From Clostridium sp. CAG:678 (GTDB lineage: Bacteria; Bacillota; Clostridia; Oscillospirales; Acutalibacteraceae): a stretch of DNA of 54,084 nucleotides. Positions 1 through 8,566 of this stretch are shown here, piece after piece. A model generated the notes under the pieces. It worked only from the letters and a program-made list of their open reading frames with translations, had not been told where the DNA came from and made no database searches. The translations under genes were made by a program, and so were the position numbers. Within the stretch, counting starts at the first letter, position 1. Each line of letters opens with the position of its first letter. The stretch is from positions 4,905-58,988 of the forward strand of contig HF991803.1 in assembly GCA_000431535.1 (NCBI GenBank), given 5' to 3'.

Positions 1-1904
1 TCGGAAGAGGCAACCCAAAGGCGGAGGATATCGGCGCCGTACTGCTTGATGATATCCTGCGGGTCAATGCCGTTTCCGAGGGATTTGGACATTTTTTTGC
101 CCTCTCCGTCAACAGTCCAGCCGTGGGTTACTATCTGCTTAAACGGCGCGCCGTTTCCGCCGGCTACGGAAGTTAAGAGCGAGGACTGGAACCAGCCTCT
201 GTATTGGTCTGCGCCCTCCAGATAAACATCGGCGGGGCGTCTTAAATAATCGCGGTTTTTAAGCACTGCGGCATGCGTGGAACCGGAATCGAACCACACG
301 TCCATAATATCCGTTTCCTTATCAAATCCCTCCGCCGCGCCGCAGTGGGGGCATGCATAGCCGTCCGGCAGGAAATATTCGGCGTCATGGGCAAACCAGG
401 CGTCTGAGCCTTCCTTGCCGAAAATATCGGAAACTTTCATCATGATCTCATGATCAATGATCTCTTTGCCGCACTTTTTACAGTAAACAACCGGAATGGG
501 CACGCCCCATTTTCTCTGACGGGAAATGCACCAGTCCGCGCGCTCGCGGATCATACTCTGCAGGCGGTCTTTGCCCCATGCCGGGTACCACTCCACATCT
601 TCAGACGCTTTGATGGCGTCTTCCTTAAAATCATCAACAGAACAGAACCACTGCGAAGTTGCCCTAAAGATAACGGGCTTGTGGCAGCGCCAGCAGTGCG
701 GATACTGGTGGATGATCTTTTGCAGAGCAAACAAATTGCCCGTTTTTTCAAGATGCTCTGCGATCGGCTTGTTTGCCTCATCCGTTGTGAGGCCGGCAAA
801 CTCGCCCGCCTCCTCAGTAAGCCTGCCGTGCGCGTCAACAGGAACAACAACCGGCAGTTCGGGATAGTTTTTGCAGACTTCAAAGTCCTCAATACCATGG
901 CCGGGAGCGGTATGAACGCAGCCGGTACCGCTTTCCAGCGTAACGTGATCACCCACGATAACAAGGGAAGTTCTGTCTATAAACGGATGGAGGCACTTGA
1001 TATATTCCAGTTCTTTTCCCAAAAACGTGCCGAGCGTTTCATATTCCGTAACGCCCCTTGCCTCCATGGCGGAAGCGGCAAGATCCGTTGCCATAACGTA
1101 ATATTCATCTCCGCTTTTAATAAGCGAATATTCAAAATCCGGGCCAACACAGATTGCCACATTTGCAGGCAGAGTCCACGTGGTTGTGGTCCAGATCACA
1201 AAATACGTTTTGCCGAGATCTGCGCCCATAGCGGTGAGTTTGCCAAGATCATCCTCTACATTAAATTTAACGTAGATGGAATGGCACGGATCCTCCGCAT
1301 ACTCAATCTCTGCCTCCGCAAGCGCGGTATTGCAGTCCGGGCACCAGTAAACGGGCTTAAGACCTTTATAAATGTATCCCTTGGTTGCCATTGACGCGAA
1401 AACTTTGATCTGCTCCGCCTCAAAATCCTTTGTAAGGGTGATATACGGATGATCCCATTCGCCGATCACGCCAAGGCGCTTGAAACTCTCACGCTGCATA
1501 TCCACATAGCCAAGGGCGGTATCACGGCAGATCCGGCGGAGTTCCAGATCAGAGATATTGCTCTGGGCGGTGATATGCGCTTCTTTTCTTGCCTTGAGTT
1601 CGGTGGGCAGGCCGTGTGTATCCCAGCCGGGAACATAGGGGGACTGATAGCCCGTCATATTCTTATATCTAACGATAAAATCTTTTAACGTTTTATTGAG
1701 CGCATGACCGATATGGATATCGCCGTTTGCATACGGAGGGCCGTCATGCAGAATAAAGAGCGGTTTGCCCTCGTTATGCTTCATCAGATTTTCGTAAAGA
1801 TCATGGTCGTACCAGTCTTTCAGGATTTCCGGCTCTCGGTTTGGCAGATTGGCCCGCATCGGGAAATCCGTTTGCATCATATTTAAAGTATCTTTATAGT
1901 CCAT
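1..1904 (-). CDS. ileS: isoleucyl-tRNA synthetase, C-terminal part beyond the window
   Basis: Charges tRNA-Ile with isoleucine in the cytoplasm. About 634 codons of a family usually 900-1050 residues long are present; the 3' end lies outside the window. Reading the minus strand from ATG at 1904 gives a class I synthetase: HIGH motif in GDIHIGHALNKT (residues 64-67), the editing (CP1) region with WTTTTWTLPAN, and the KMSKS loop at about residues 604-608. The ATG lies 23 bases after the divIVA stop and there is no T-box or other leader, so it is read as the last visible gene of the long miaB operon. An ileS next to the divIVA/sepF cell-division genes is a common Firmicutes arrangement. Identity is certain; the only limit is truncation by the window edge. 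Confidence 0.97.
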   Translation of the reverse strand, partial: MDYKDTLNMMQTDFPMRANLPNREPEILKDWYDHDLYENLMKHNEGKPLFILHDGPPYANGDIHIGHALNKTLKDFIVRYKNMTGYQSPYVPGWDTHGLPTELKARKEAHITAQSNISDLELRRICRDTALGYVDMQRESFKRLGVIGEWDHPYITLTKDFEAEQIKVFASMATKGYIYKGLKPVYWCPDCNTALAEAEIEYAEDPCHSIYVKFNVEDDLGKLTAMGADLGKTYFVIWTTTTWTLPANVAICVGPDFEYSLIKSGDEYYVMATDLAASAMEARGVTEYETLGTFLGKELEYIKCLHPFIDRTSLVIVGDHVTLESGTGCVHTAPGHGIEDFEVCKNYPELPVVVPVDAHGRLTEEAGEFAGLTTDEANKPIAEHLEKTGNLFALQKIIHQYPHCWRCHKPVIFRATSQWFCSVDDFKEDAIKASEDVEWYPAWGKDRLQSMIRERADWCISRQRKWGVPIPVVYCKKCGKEIIDHEIMMKVSDIFGKEGSDAWFAHDAEYFLPDGYACPHCGAAEGFDKETDIMDVWFDSGSTHAAVLKNRDYLRRPADVYLEGADQYRGWFQSSLLTSVAGGNGAPFKQIVTHGWTVDGEGKKMSKSLGNGIDPQDIIKQYGADILRLWVASS

Positions 1905-1927
1905 TTCAATCAACAACCTTTATGTAA

Positions 1928-3148
1928 TTATTTTCTTTTTTTCTTGAAAAATCCCTTGAATTTCACACCGCCGTCGTCCTCATCATCCTCTTCATCCGGA
2001 GGGATCAGGCTGATCTTTTCATTGGTTCGAACGCCTTCCGGCTTAACATTAAAGAAATCTTCAAAGGGAAGATGCTGTTCTTCCTCCTCTTCGTGAGCCG
2101 CCGGCTTTTCCATTTCCGGTTCTTCACTGATTTCCCCAACGGTATCTTCATCCGCGGAAGGATCCTGCGAAAACGCGTCTATCGCGTCATGAACATCGGT
2201 CTCCTCCTCTTGCGGCTCTTCTTGCGCATCAGAGATCTCCTCCAGCTCGTACTCTACCTGTGCCTCGTCTTTCTGCGGCTCTTCTTCCTCGTCTGCCGTA
2301 AACAACGCCTCTTCGGCAGGCTCTTCCTGCTGTTCGGAAATCTCGCTGTCCTGCTGCGCGTCATCAGCATCTTCTGCCTGTGCCGGCGGTTCTTCGCTTT
2401 CGGAAATATCCTGCTCGATCTCATCGATCTTGGCGGAAACGCTTTCGATATTCTGCTGCGTTTCGTCTATTTTTTCCTCAATCTCCTCCGAATCCGCGGA
2501 AACGGGTGATTCCATCATTGCCGAAAGCTTTTCAAGCTGCGCCTGATAAAGCGCAACCAGCCTTTCTTTAAACGAATCCGCCTCTTTTTTCAGATTATTT
2601 GTTAAACTTTCATAATATTCTTTTTCATCTCTGGACTTGGAAAGCAGTTCCTGAGAGATATTTTTTGCCTCTGTTAACAGCGCGGCGGCGTCCGCCTTGG
2701 CATCCGCAAGTTCTTTTTGCGCCTTTTCGTTTGCCTCGCTGAGTATAGCCTCTGCGGCATCTGCCTTTTCTTTGGTTATGCCGGCGGCGTAATCGCGCGC
2801 CTCTGAAATGATCTTTTCCGCTTTGGTTTTGGCGTCCATAACCGTATTCTGCACGGTTTTGGCGCTGTCCGCAAGCAGTTGTTCCGATTTTTCCTTTGCC
2901 TCTTTTTCCACCTTGGAGGCGGCTTTCTGCGCGGTCAAAAGCGTATCCTTTATGGAATCTTCTTCCGCCCTGTACTCCTCTATTTTAGAGGCAAGGATCT
3001 CCATCTTTCTGTAAAGTTCTTTATTCTCGTCATAAATAGCGGAAAAGGATTCCTCTATCTGCTGCAAAAATGCATTGGTCTCATCAATATCATAGCCGTG
3101 AGATGCGGTTGAAAGCACTTTTTCTTTTATCTGGCTCGGCGTAATCAT
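1928..3148 (-). CDS. divIVA: DivIVA domain cell-division/polarity protein
   Basis: DivIVA proteins bind curved membrane at poles and septa and recruit division or cell-wall factors. The 406-residue product opens with the typical N-terminus (MITPSQIKEKVLST, then GYDIDETNAFLQQI), followed by a long coiled coil rich in Ala, Glu and Lys to about residue 230. A very acidic low-complexity region (Glu/Asp/Gln runs, about residues 230-385) and a basic tail ending in FKKKRK follow. It is longer than Bacillus DivIVA (about 165 residues) because of the acidic region. AGGAGA precedes the ATG. It lies 24 bases downstream of sepF, its usual partner. The function of the acidic extension is unknown. Confidence 0.92.
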   Translation of the reverse strand: MITPSQIKEKVLSTASHGYDIDETNAFLQQIEESFSAIYDENKELYRKMEILASKIEEYRAEEDSIKDTLLTAQKAASKVEKEAKEKSEQLLADSAKTVQNTVMDAKTKAEKIISEARDYAAGITKEKADAAEAILSEANEKAQKELADAKADAAALLTEAKNISQELLSKSRDEKEYYESLTNNLKKEADSFKERLVALYQAQLEKLSAMMESPVSADSEEIEEKIDETQQNIESVSAKIDEIEQDISESEEPPAQAEDADDAQQDSEISEQQEEPAEEALFTADEEEEPQKDEAQVEYELEEISDAQEEPQEEETDVHDAIDAFSQDPSADEDTVGEISEEPEMEKPAAHEEEEEQHLPFEDFFNVKPEGVRTNEKISLIPPDEEDDEDDGGVKFKGFFKKKRK

Positions 3149-3172
3149 AATTTATTCTCCTCTCTTTTACGC

Positions 3173-3664
3173 TCAGTACATGATCATTCCGTTATTTTCA
3201 AGTTCATCAATCAGATCGCCCATCACATCAACATTATAGGGCGTGATGATGTAAGTGCTGTTTGCAACTCTTTTGATCTGCCCGTTATTCGCATAGGCAA
3301 CGCCGCTCAGGAAATCCAGCAGCCTGCGGGCAATATCCCGGTTTGTGGACTCCAGATTGAGCACAACCGTTCGTTTTTCATTCAGGTTATCACCGATGGC
3401 GGCAGCCTCTTCAAACCGCTCCGGCTTAACAAGCACAACCTGAAGCTGGGCGGTGGTGTGGATATTCATGACCTTATCGTTTTCCGCCCTGGTGCGGTGG
3501 ATCCTTTCCGGCTTTTCCTCCCTGGGCACTCTTACGCTTTTGTTGTGTTTTTCCCGCTTGGGCGGCGCGGGCATCGGATAGGACTGATTTTCCTCATAAA
3601 AATCATCAAATTCATCATCGTCGTTTTCACGGATGATATCCGCAAACTTATCAAAAAGTCCCAT
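3173..3664 (-). CDS. sepF: cell division protein SepF
   Basis: SepF is a membrane-bound FtsZ partner that helps assemble the septal ring. The 163-residue product has an N-terminal short helix (MGLFDKFADII) as expected for membrane attachment, a charged linker (about 15-70), and the C-terminal SepF fold with PERFEEAAAIGDNL, KRTVVLNLES and IARRLLDFLSGVAYA. GGAGG lies 7 bases before the ATG. It is 11 bases after the PLP-binding protein gene; the YggS/YlmE-sepF-divIVA order matches the classic ylm cluster of Gram-positive bacteria. Confidence 0.96.
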   Translation of the reverse strand: MGLFDKFADIIRENDDDEFDDFYEENQSYPMPAPPKREKHNKSVRVPREEKPERIHRTRAENDKVMNIHTTAQLQVVLVKPERFEEAAAIGDNLNEKRTVVLNLESTNRDIARRLLDFLSGVAYANNGQIKRVANSTYIITPYNVDVMGDLIDELENNGMIMY

Positions 3665-3675
3665 AAAGCAGCCTC

Positions 3676-4404
3676 CTAATTATATCTTCTTGCCCCGAAA
3701 ATGGCAGAACCGACCCTAACGATGTTTGACCCCTCTGCTATAGCGGCGGGGTAGTCGGCGCTCATTCCCATAGACAGAATGTCCATATCTATATTATCTA
3801 TTTTTTTATCTTTAATGTCAATGAAATATTGCCTTACCCGGGCAAAATAACGGCGTGCTTCCTCCTGATCCTCACAAATGGGGGGGATCGCCATCAGGCC
3901 GTCTATCCGAATCGCAGGCAATTCGGAGATCTGATGAAGCGTTTCCACAAGTTCCTGCGGCATAATGCCGCTCTTGCTTTCCTCCATGCCAATATTGACT
4001 TCGGCAAGGCAGTGCGTAACGATACCTCGCAAAGCGGATACTCTGGAGATCTCCTTGGCAAGTTTAAAGGAGGATACGGATTCGATCATATCCACCTCGC
4101 CGACGATCTGGCGCACTTTATTGGTTTGCAGATGGCCGATCAAGTGCTTTTCCACGCCGTTTAATTCCAGATCATCCCTTTTGCCGAGATATTCCTGAAC
4201 CCGGTTTTCCCCGATCAGATCGGCGCCGAGTTCAAGCGCTTTGTTGATATAAGGCGGCTCTACGGTTTTGGTAACGCACATCAGGCGTACTTCCGTTTCC
4301 TTTCTGCCAGCCTTTACGGCGCATTCGCGAACCTGGTTCAGGACCCGCTTGTAATTTTCCTCAACCGCTTTCATTCTTTCTTCATCAATTATATACTTCC
4401 CCAT
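3676..4404 (-). CDS. YggS/PLPBP family pyridoxal phosphate-binding protein
   Basis: Single-domain PLP-binding protein (YggS, YlmE, PROSC family) that keeps vitamin B6 and amino-acid pools balanced; no enzyme activity is firmly known. The 242-residue product matches the family length. The PLP lysine is K46 in LMCVTKT; later family motifs are GENRVQEYL, HLIGHLQTNK and SMGMSADYPAAI. An upstream in-frame start at 4473 is possible, but the ATG at 4404 has AAAGGAG seven to eight bases before it and begins the usual N-terminus, so it is chosen. It overlaps the 3' end of the HlyD-like gene by 20 bases, which supports co-translation. Confidence 0.94.
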   Translation of the reverse strand: MGKYIIDEERMKAVEENYKRVLNQVRECAVKAGRKETEVRLMCVTKTVEPPYINKALELGADLIGENRVQEYLGKRDDLELNGVEKHLIGHLQTNKVRQIVGEVDMIESVSSFKLAKEISRVSALRGIVTHCLAEVNIGMEESKSGIMPQELVETLHQISELPAIRIDGLMAIPPICEDQEEARRYFARVRQYFIDIKDKKIDNIDMDILSMGMSADYPAAIAEGSNIVRVGSAIFGARRYN

Positions 4405-5650
4405 CGTGCAGCTCCTTTCCCTGAATAATGATCTGATCATATAATTTAATGCCGTTTTCGGAATCGGGGTCATAACTGAGCACTACATAATCCCCGTCCG
4501 TATACAGCACCTCTGCGCTGCGCCACTCCACAACGGAGGCAACAAGCGCATAAACACCTCTTTCGCCGTTGTTTACGTGAACGGCGGCAGACGGCATGCG
4601 GACACCCGTGTAGGAATGAACACGGATCTCTATATTTGCAAGCCGCATGGAAACGGTGTCGCTGTTGATCTCATCGCAGGATAAAACAAGCGCTGTCTGT
4701 TCCTGCCCGAGTTCCGGCTCGGCGCCGCTTACGATCTCGCAGCTGTAAACGCTGTCCGTGCCCGAAACGGCAACATCGACCGAATCGCCGTTTTCAAGAC
4801 CGCTGATATCCTCCGTGTTGACAACAGCACAGAAATACCACTCAAAATCCGTGATCAGTTTGCCGGCATTCTGCTCCTGCGCCGGAGTCTGCGCCTGCTG
4901 TATCCACGAAGTTAAGGTGTTTACATCCAAAGAATCTATACTGCTGTAATCAAATGCGTTCTCCAGCCCGTCCGTATATTGCGAATACACGCCGGATTCA
5001 TCCGCCGTTACACTGCCGGACGGCTGGTTGGCGCTGATATGCAGCGCGTTCATCTTTTCCTCCGTTTCACGCATAACGGAGGAAAAATCAATCTCTTTGC
5101 CAATCAGGATCTGACGGCGCGTAAACCTGTCGTTCAGTTCCGCGGCGCTCTCGCTGACCGCGCCGACATTTTGCGCCGCGGCGGCGCGTATGTATTCGTT
5201 GATGTTTTCAAGAATGCTGTTATCCAGTGATTCCACATCGGTTACCTGCCCTACCGCCTGGCTTTCCATATCCGAATAATACTGTAGATCGCTTTCCAGA
5301 TCCAGATACTGCGAATAGGCGGACGCCGCTTCCTGCGAGCCGAAAGTCAGCGCGATCTCGCCGCCTTTCACAACCTTTTCGCAGTCGCTGACGGAAGAGA
5401 CCGTAACCGCGTCTCCGTTGCCTTTCACGGTGTGTTCATCCCGAACAACAAGGGCATCGGCGTTGATCGTTTCATAAACGGTGGAGGCCAGCGCCGTCTG
5501 CGTTTTCAGGCTGACGTTGAACGCGCCGTAAAGCTCTACCGCAACATAAATGACAATCAGCGCAACCACAAACGCCATAGCGGCGGTCTGCTTTTGCGCG
5601 GGCGAAAGTTTTATTTTCTTTTCCGTTTTTCGGTTTTCACGATTCGCCAT
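4385..5650 (-). CDS. HlyD-like membrane-anchored adaptor of a Gram-positive division cluster
   Basis: A 421-residue protein with a basic cytoplasmic N-terminus, one membrane segment (about residues 25-45) and a large extracellular part. It has the split lipoyl-like halves of HlyD/periplasmic adaptor proteins (DALVVRDEHTVKGNGDAVTV near the start; ENGDSVDVAVSG and a beta-rich C-terminus) separated by an alpha-helical stretch (about 110-225). Proteins of this type next to sepF and the PLP-binding protein are common in Clostridia, with no ABC partner alongside, so a role in envelope or division seems more likely than toxin export; that is inference. It starts 14 bases inside the end of miaA and overlaps the next gene by 20 bases. 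Confidence 0.75.
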   Translation of the reverse strand: MANRENRKTEKKIKLSPAQKQTAAMAFVVALIVIYVAVELYGAFNVSLKTQTALASTVYETINADALVVRDEHTVKGNGDAVTVSSVSDCEKVVKGGEIALTFGSQEAASAYSQYLDLESDLQYYSDMESQAVGQVTDVESLDNSILENINEYIRAAAAQNVGAVSESAAELNDRFTRRQILIGKEIDFSSVMRETEEKMNALHISANQPSGSVTADESGVYSQYTDGLENAFDYSSIDSLDVNTLTSWIQQAQTPAQEQNAGKLITDFEWYFCAVVNTEDISGLENGDSVDVAVSGTDSVYSCEIVSGAEPELGQEQTALVLSCDEINSDTVSMRLANIEIRVHSYTGVRMPSAAVHVNNGERGVYALVASVVEWRSAEVLYTDGDYVVLSYDPDSENGIKLYDQIIIQGKELHDGEVYN

Positions 5651-6566
5651 TCAAAAAATCCCTGCTTATTCTGACGGCATCCCCTACAAGATCGGCGTTT
5701 TCCGCATCCGCAACAAGGCGGACGGCATTTTCGCGCCTTTTAAACCAGGTGATCTGCCGTTTTGCATATCTTCTTGTTTCTCTTTTTATATTTTCCGCCG
5801 CCTCTTCCAAGCCGGCGCTGCCGTTGAAATACGGCTGAAGTTCCTTATGCCCGATCGCCTGCGCCGCCGTTTTGCCTGCGGTTTTCAGGCAGCGGCGCGC
5901 TTCCTCCACAAGCCCGTTCGCAAGCATTTGATCCACACGGCGGTTGATGCGGTCATAAAGGATCTGCCTGTTTTGATATTCTATCACAAAATAAAGCGTG
6001 TCATAAGGGGACGTTTCTTTTACGGCATCCCGGTCCGCCTCGCTTTTGGTTTTGCCGGTAAGATAATAGATCTCCAAGGCGCGCGCAACACGTTTTTTGT
6101 TGTTTTTATGGATGCCGGCAGCCGCTTTCGGATCCGCTTTCAGAAGCTCATCATAAAGTTCGTCCGTATCTTTTGCCATCAGGCGCGCCCGAAGTGCGTC
6201 ATCGCTCTTGGTTTCTATAAACTGAACGTTATCCACAAGGCTGTCTATAAAAAGGCCTGTTCCGCCGGCGATCACCGGCACTTTGCCGCGGGACGCGATA
6301 TCCTTTACGGCGCTGCGGGCAAGCCGGCAGAAATCCGCAGCCGAAAACGGAACATCCCGGTTCAGGCACTGCACCAAATGATGCCGGACGCCCTGCATTT
6401 CCTGCTGTGTGGGCGCGGCGGTGGCAATGCCCATACCCTGATAGACCTGCATAGAATCCGCCGAGATGATCTCGCCGTTTACCGCTTTTGCGATCTGCAC
6501 GGCAAGCGCTGTTTTTCCGCTTGCGGTAGGACCCGCCACAACAATAATCTTGGTTTTTTGCATCAC
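5637..6566 (-). CDS. miaA: tRNA dimethylallyltransferase
   Basis: Adds the dimethylallyl group to N6 of A37 in tRNAs that read codons starting with U; MiaB, encoded at the head of the same operon, then adds the 2-methylthio group. The 309-residue length is normal. The P-loop GPTASGKT is at residues 12-19, followed by ISADSMQVYQGM (substrate Asp and Gln) and GGTGLFIDSL. The ATG overlaps the mutL stop as ATGA, and the 3' end overlaps the next gene by 14 bases, so it is translated as part of the long minus-strand operon. The C-terminal region carries ITWFKRRENAVRL, typical of the family. Confidence 0.97.
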   Translation of the reverse strand: MMQKTKIIVVAGPTASGKTALAVQIAKAVNGEIISADSMQVYQGMGIATAAPTQQEMQGVRHHLVQCLNRDVPFSAADFCRLARSAVKDIASRGKVPVIAGGTGLFIDSLVDNVQFIETKSDDALRARLMAKDTDELYDELLKADPKAAAGIHKNNKKRVARALEIYYLTGKTKSEADRDAVKETSPYDTLYFVIEYQNRQILYDRINRRVDQMLANGLVEEARRCLKTAGKTAAQAIGHKELQPYFNGSAGLEEAAENIKRETRRYAKRQITWFKRRENAVRLVADAENADLVGDAVRISRDFLNGES

Positions 6567-8545
6567 TGCACCCTGCCGAACTGTTTTTCCAGCTCATAAC
6601 GGGAGATTCTGATCATAACCGGCCTGCCGTGCGGGCAATAGCGGATCTCCGGCATGGAAAGCAGTTTTTGCACAAACAGTTCCCTTTCCTGCGGCGAAGT
6701 CTTGTCCCCGCCCTTTACCGCGGCGCGGCAGGAGGCGGAATGAAAGATCCAGTCCATCTTTTCCGGCTCTATATCGGTTTTATGCTCCAGAAGTTTCTGA
6801 GCGATCTCCAAAATCAAATCTTTCACGTCGCACCCGTCAAGAAGGGATGGGATCTCCCGCACCAAAACGGTATTTGAGCCGAAATCCTCTGCCCCGAACC
6901 CGCATTTGGAAAGCAGCGGCAGATTGGAGATCACCGCCTCATATTCCTCCGGCGCCATAGAAACGGCTGCGGGCGCAAGCAGCGCTTGGCTTGCGATGCC
7001 GTTTTTCTCCGCGTCCTTTTTGAACCTTTCAAAATTCATACGCTCGTGCGCCGCATGCTTGTCTATATAATACAGATCATTTTTAATTTCAACAAGAATA
7101 TATGTATCAAACGCCTCGCCCACAACGTTGAAAGCGGGCACATCATCCTTTTCCTCAACGATGAGATCCGCGGCTGTATCCGCTGCGGGGGCGTTATTCT
7201 TTTCAGAATTCGTATTTGAAACGCCATGTTCTTCTGCCTGCTCCTTTTTATCGGAAAAATCAACCGCCACAGTGGTGGAGTATTCATTTTCGGAGACCGT
7301 TTCATTCTCCGTAAAGATCCTGCCGGTTTTAATTTTATAATCCGCAGGATCGCCGTAACTGTCCGCGCGGCGGTGTACCCGGTAACCGGACGGCGCCGAA
7401 ACGCTCCAGCCGCTGTTTTGCGCAGGCGCATTTGAAAATTTCAGCTGGGACGGCTGCGGCGGCTTAACACCGAAATCAATCTTTGTGCTTTCCTTTTCCA
7501 GCTGTTTATAAACCCTGCCGTTTTGGCCCTGATAAAAGCCGCCCTCTTTCACGGAATTTTTCGTTTCCAAAGCGGTCTTTACACCGTAATACACCAGATC
7601 AAAAACAGGCCGTTCATTTATGAACCGAACCTCTGTTTTGGACGGATGCACATTTACATCCACCAGTTTCGGATCAATCTCTATATTCAGCACACAGGCG
7701 GGATATCTGCCCACCATGATCAAATTTTTATATGCCTGCTCCAGCGCCGCCATTGCCGTTGCGCTTTTAACAAGCCTGCCGTTTATAAAGAAAAACTGCA
7801 TGGCGCGGGATTTTCTGGACTGGTGCGGACGGCTCACATAGCCTGTAAGGCGCATAGACTGATAGCTGTAATCCGTTTCGATCAGCGTATCTGAAAGTTC
7901 AGAGCCGAACACGGAATAGATAGTGCCTTTCAGATCCGAATTGCCGGAGGTGATCAGCACCTGCCTGCCCTCTCTGATAAACCGAAACGAGATCTCCGGG
8001 TGGGAAAGGGCAATCCGATCCACAACGCCCTGCACGGCGTTGCCTTCCGTTACGTCTTTTTTCAGAAATTTCATTCTGGCGGGAACGTTAAAGAAGATAT
8101 CCCTTACAACAACCGTTGTGCCCTTCGGGCAGCCGGCATCCGCCAGGCTGATCTCCTCGCCGCCTTTGATCTCATAGCGCGTTCCCGTTGTTTCCTCTTG
8201 GGTTTTGGTGAGCAGTTCCACCTTTGCCACAGCGGCAATAGAAGCCATTGCCTCGCCGCGGAAACCAAGCGTGCCGATGGAATTCAGGTCTTCCCCGGTC
8301 AGAATCTTGGAAGTGGCGTGCGAGATAAAGACTTTTTTTACGTCTTCCCTTGCGATACCGCTGCCGTCATCCGTTATACGGATATAGGTGGTTCCGCCGT
8401 TTTTGATTTCCACGGTGATATGCTTTGCGCCCGCGTCTATGGAATTTTCAAGCATTTCTTTCACAACGCTCATGGGCCTTTCCACCACCTCGCCGGCGGC
8501 GATCAGGCTGTATACCTCTTTCGGCAGAATATTGATGTGCGCCAT
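6563..8545 (-). CDS. mutL: DNA mismatch repair protein MutL (endonuclease type)
   Basis: Couples MutS mismatch recognition to strand removal. The product is 660 residues. The N-terminal GHKL ATPase is clear: IAAGEVVERP, ENSIDAGA, DDGSGI and GFRGEA. The C-terminal half carries the nicking-endonuclease metal site DKHAAHERMNFER (from about residue 495; the usual motif is DQHA-x2-E), the CPHGRP motif near residue 637 and a final QFGR, so it should nick DNA as in bacteria lacking MutH. An upstream GTG at 8554 is in frame but sits inside the ribosome site AGAGGTG; the ATG at 8545 gives correct spacing and the usual MAHINILP start. It lies 21 bases after mutS. Confidence 0.97.
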   Translation of the reverse strand: MAHINILPKEVYSLIAAGEVVERPMSVVKEMLENSIDAGAKHITVEIKNGGTTYIRITDDGSGIAREDVKKVFISHATSKILTGEDLNSIGTLGFRGEAMASIAAVAKVELLTKTQEETTGTRYEIKGGEEISLADAGCPKGTTVVVRDIFFNVPARMKFLKKDVTEGNAVQGVVDRIALSHPEISFRFIREGRQVLITSGNSDLKGTIYSVFGSELSDTLIETDYSYQSMRLTGYVSRPHQSRKSRAMQFFFINGRLVKSATAMAALEQAYKNLIMVGRYPACVLNIEIDPKLVDVNVHPSKTEVRFINERPVFDLVYYGVKTALETKNSVKEGGFYQGQNGRVYKQLEKESTKIDFGVKPPQPSQLKFSNAPAQNSGWSVSAPSGYRVHRRADSYGDPADYKIKTGRIFTENETVSENEYSTTVAVDFSDKKEQAEEHGVSNTNSEKNNAPAADTAADLIVEEKDDVPAFNVVGEAFDTYILVEIKNDLYYIDKHAAHERMNFERFKKDAEKNGIASQALLAPAAVSMAPEEYEAVISNLPLLSKCGFGAEDFGSNTVLVREIPSLLDGCDVKDLILEIAQKLLEHKTDIEPEKMDWIFHSASCRAAVKGGDKTSPQERELFVQKLLSMPEIRYCPHGRPVMIRISRYELEKQFGRVQ

Positions 8546-8566
8546 ACATATCACCTCTTTTAAAAT

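Noticed and set aside
450-1394. 314-codon open frame on the plus strand
   Set aside because: It is the shadow of ileS; no ribosome site, and the translation is rich in Arg/His without domain logic.
5550-6599. 349-codon open frame on the plus strand over miaA
   Set aside because: Opposite-strand shadow of a certain gene.
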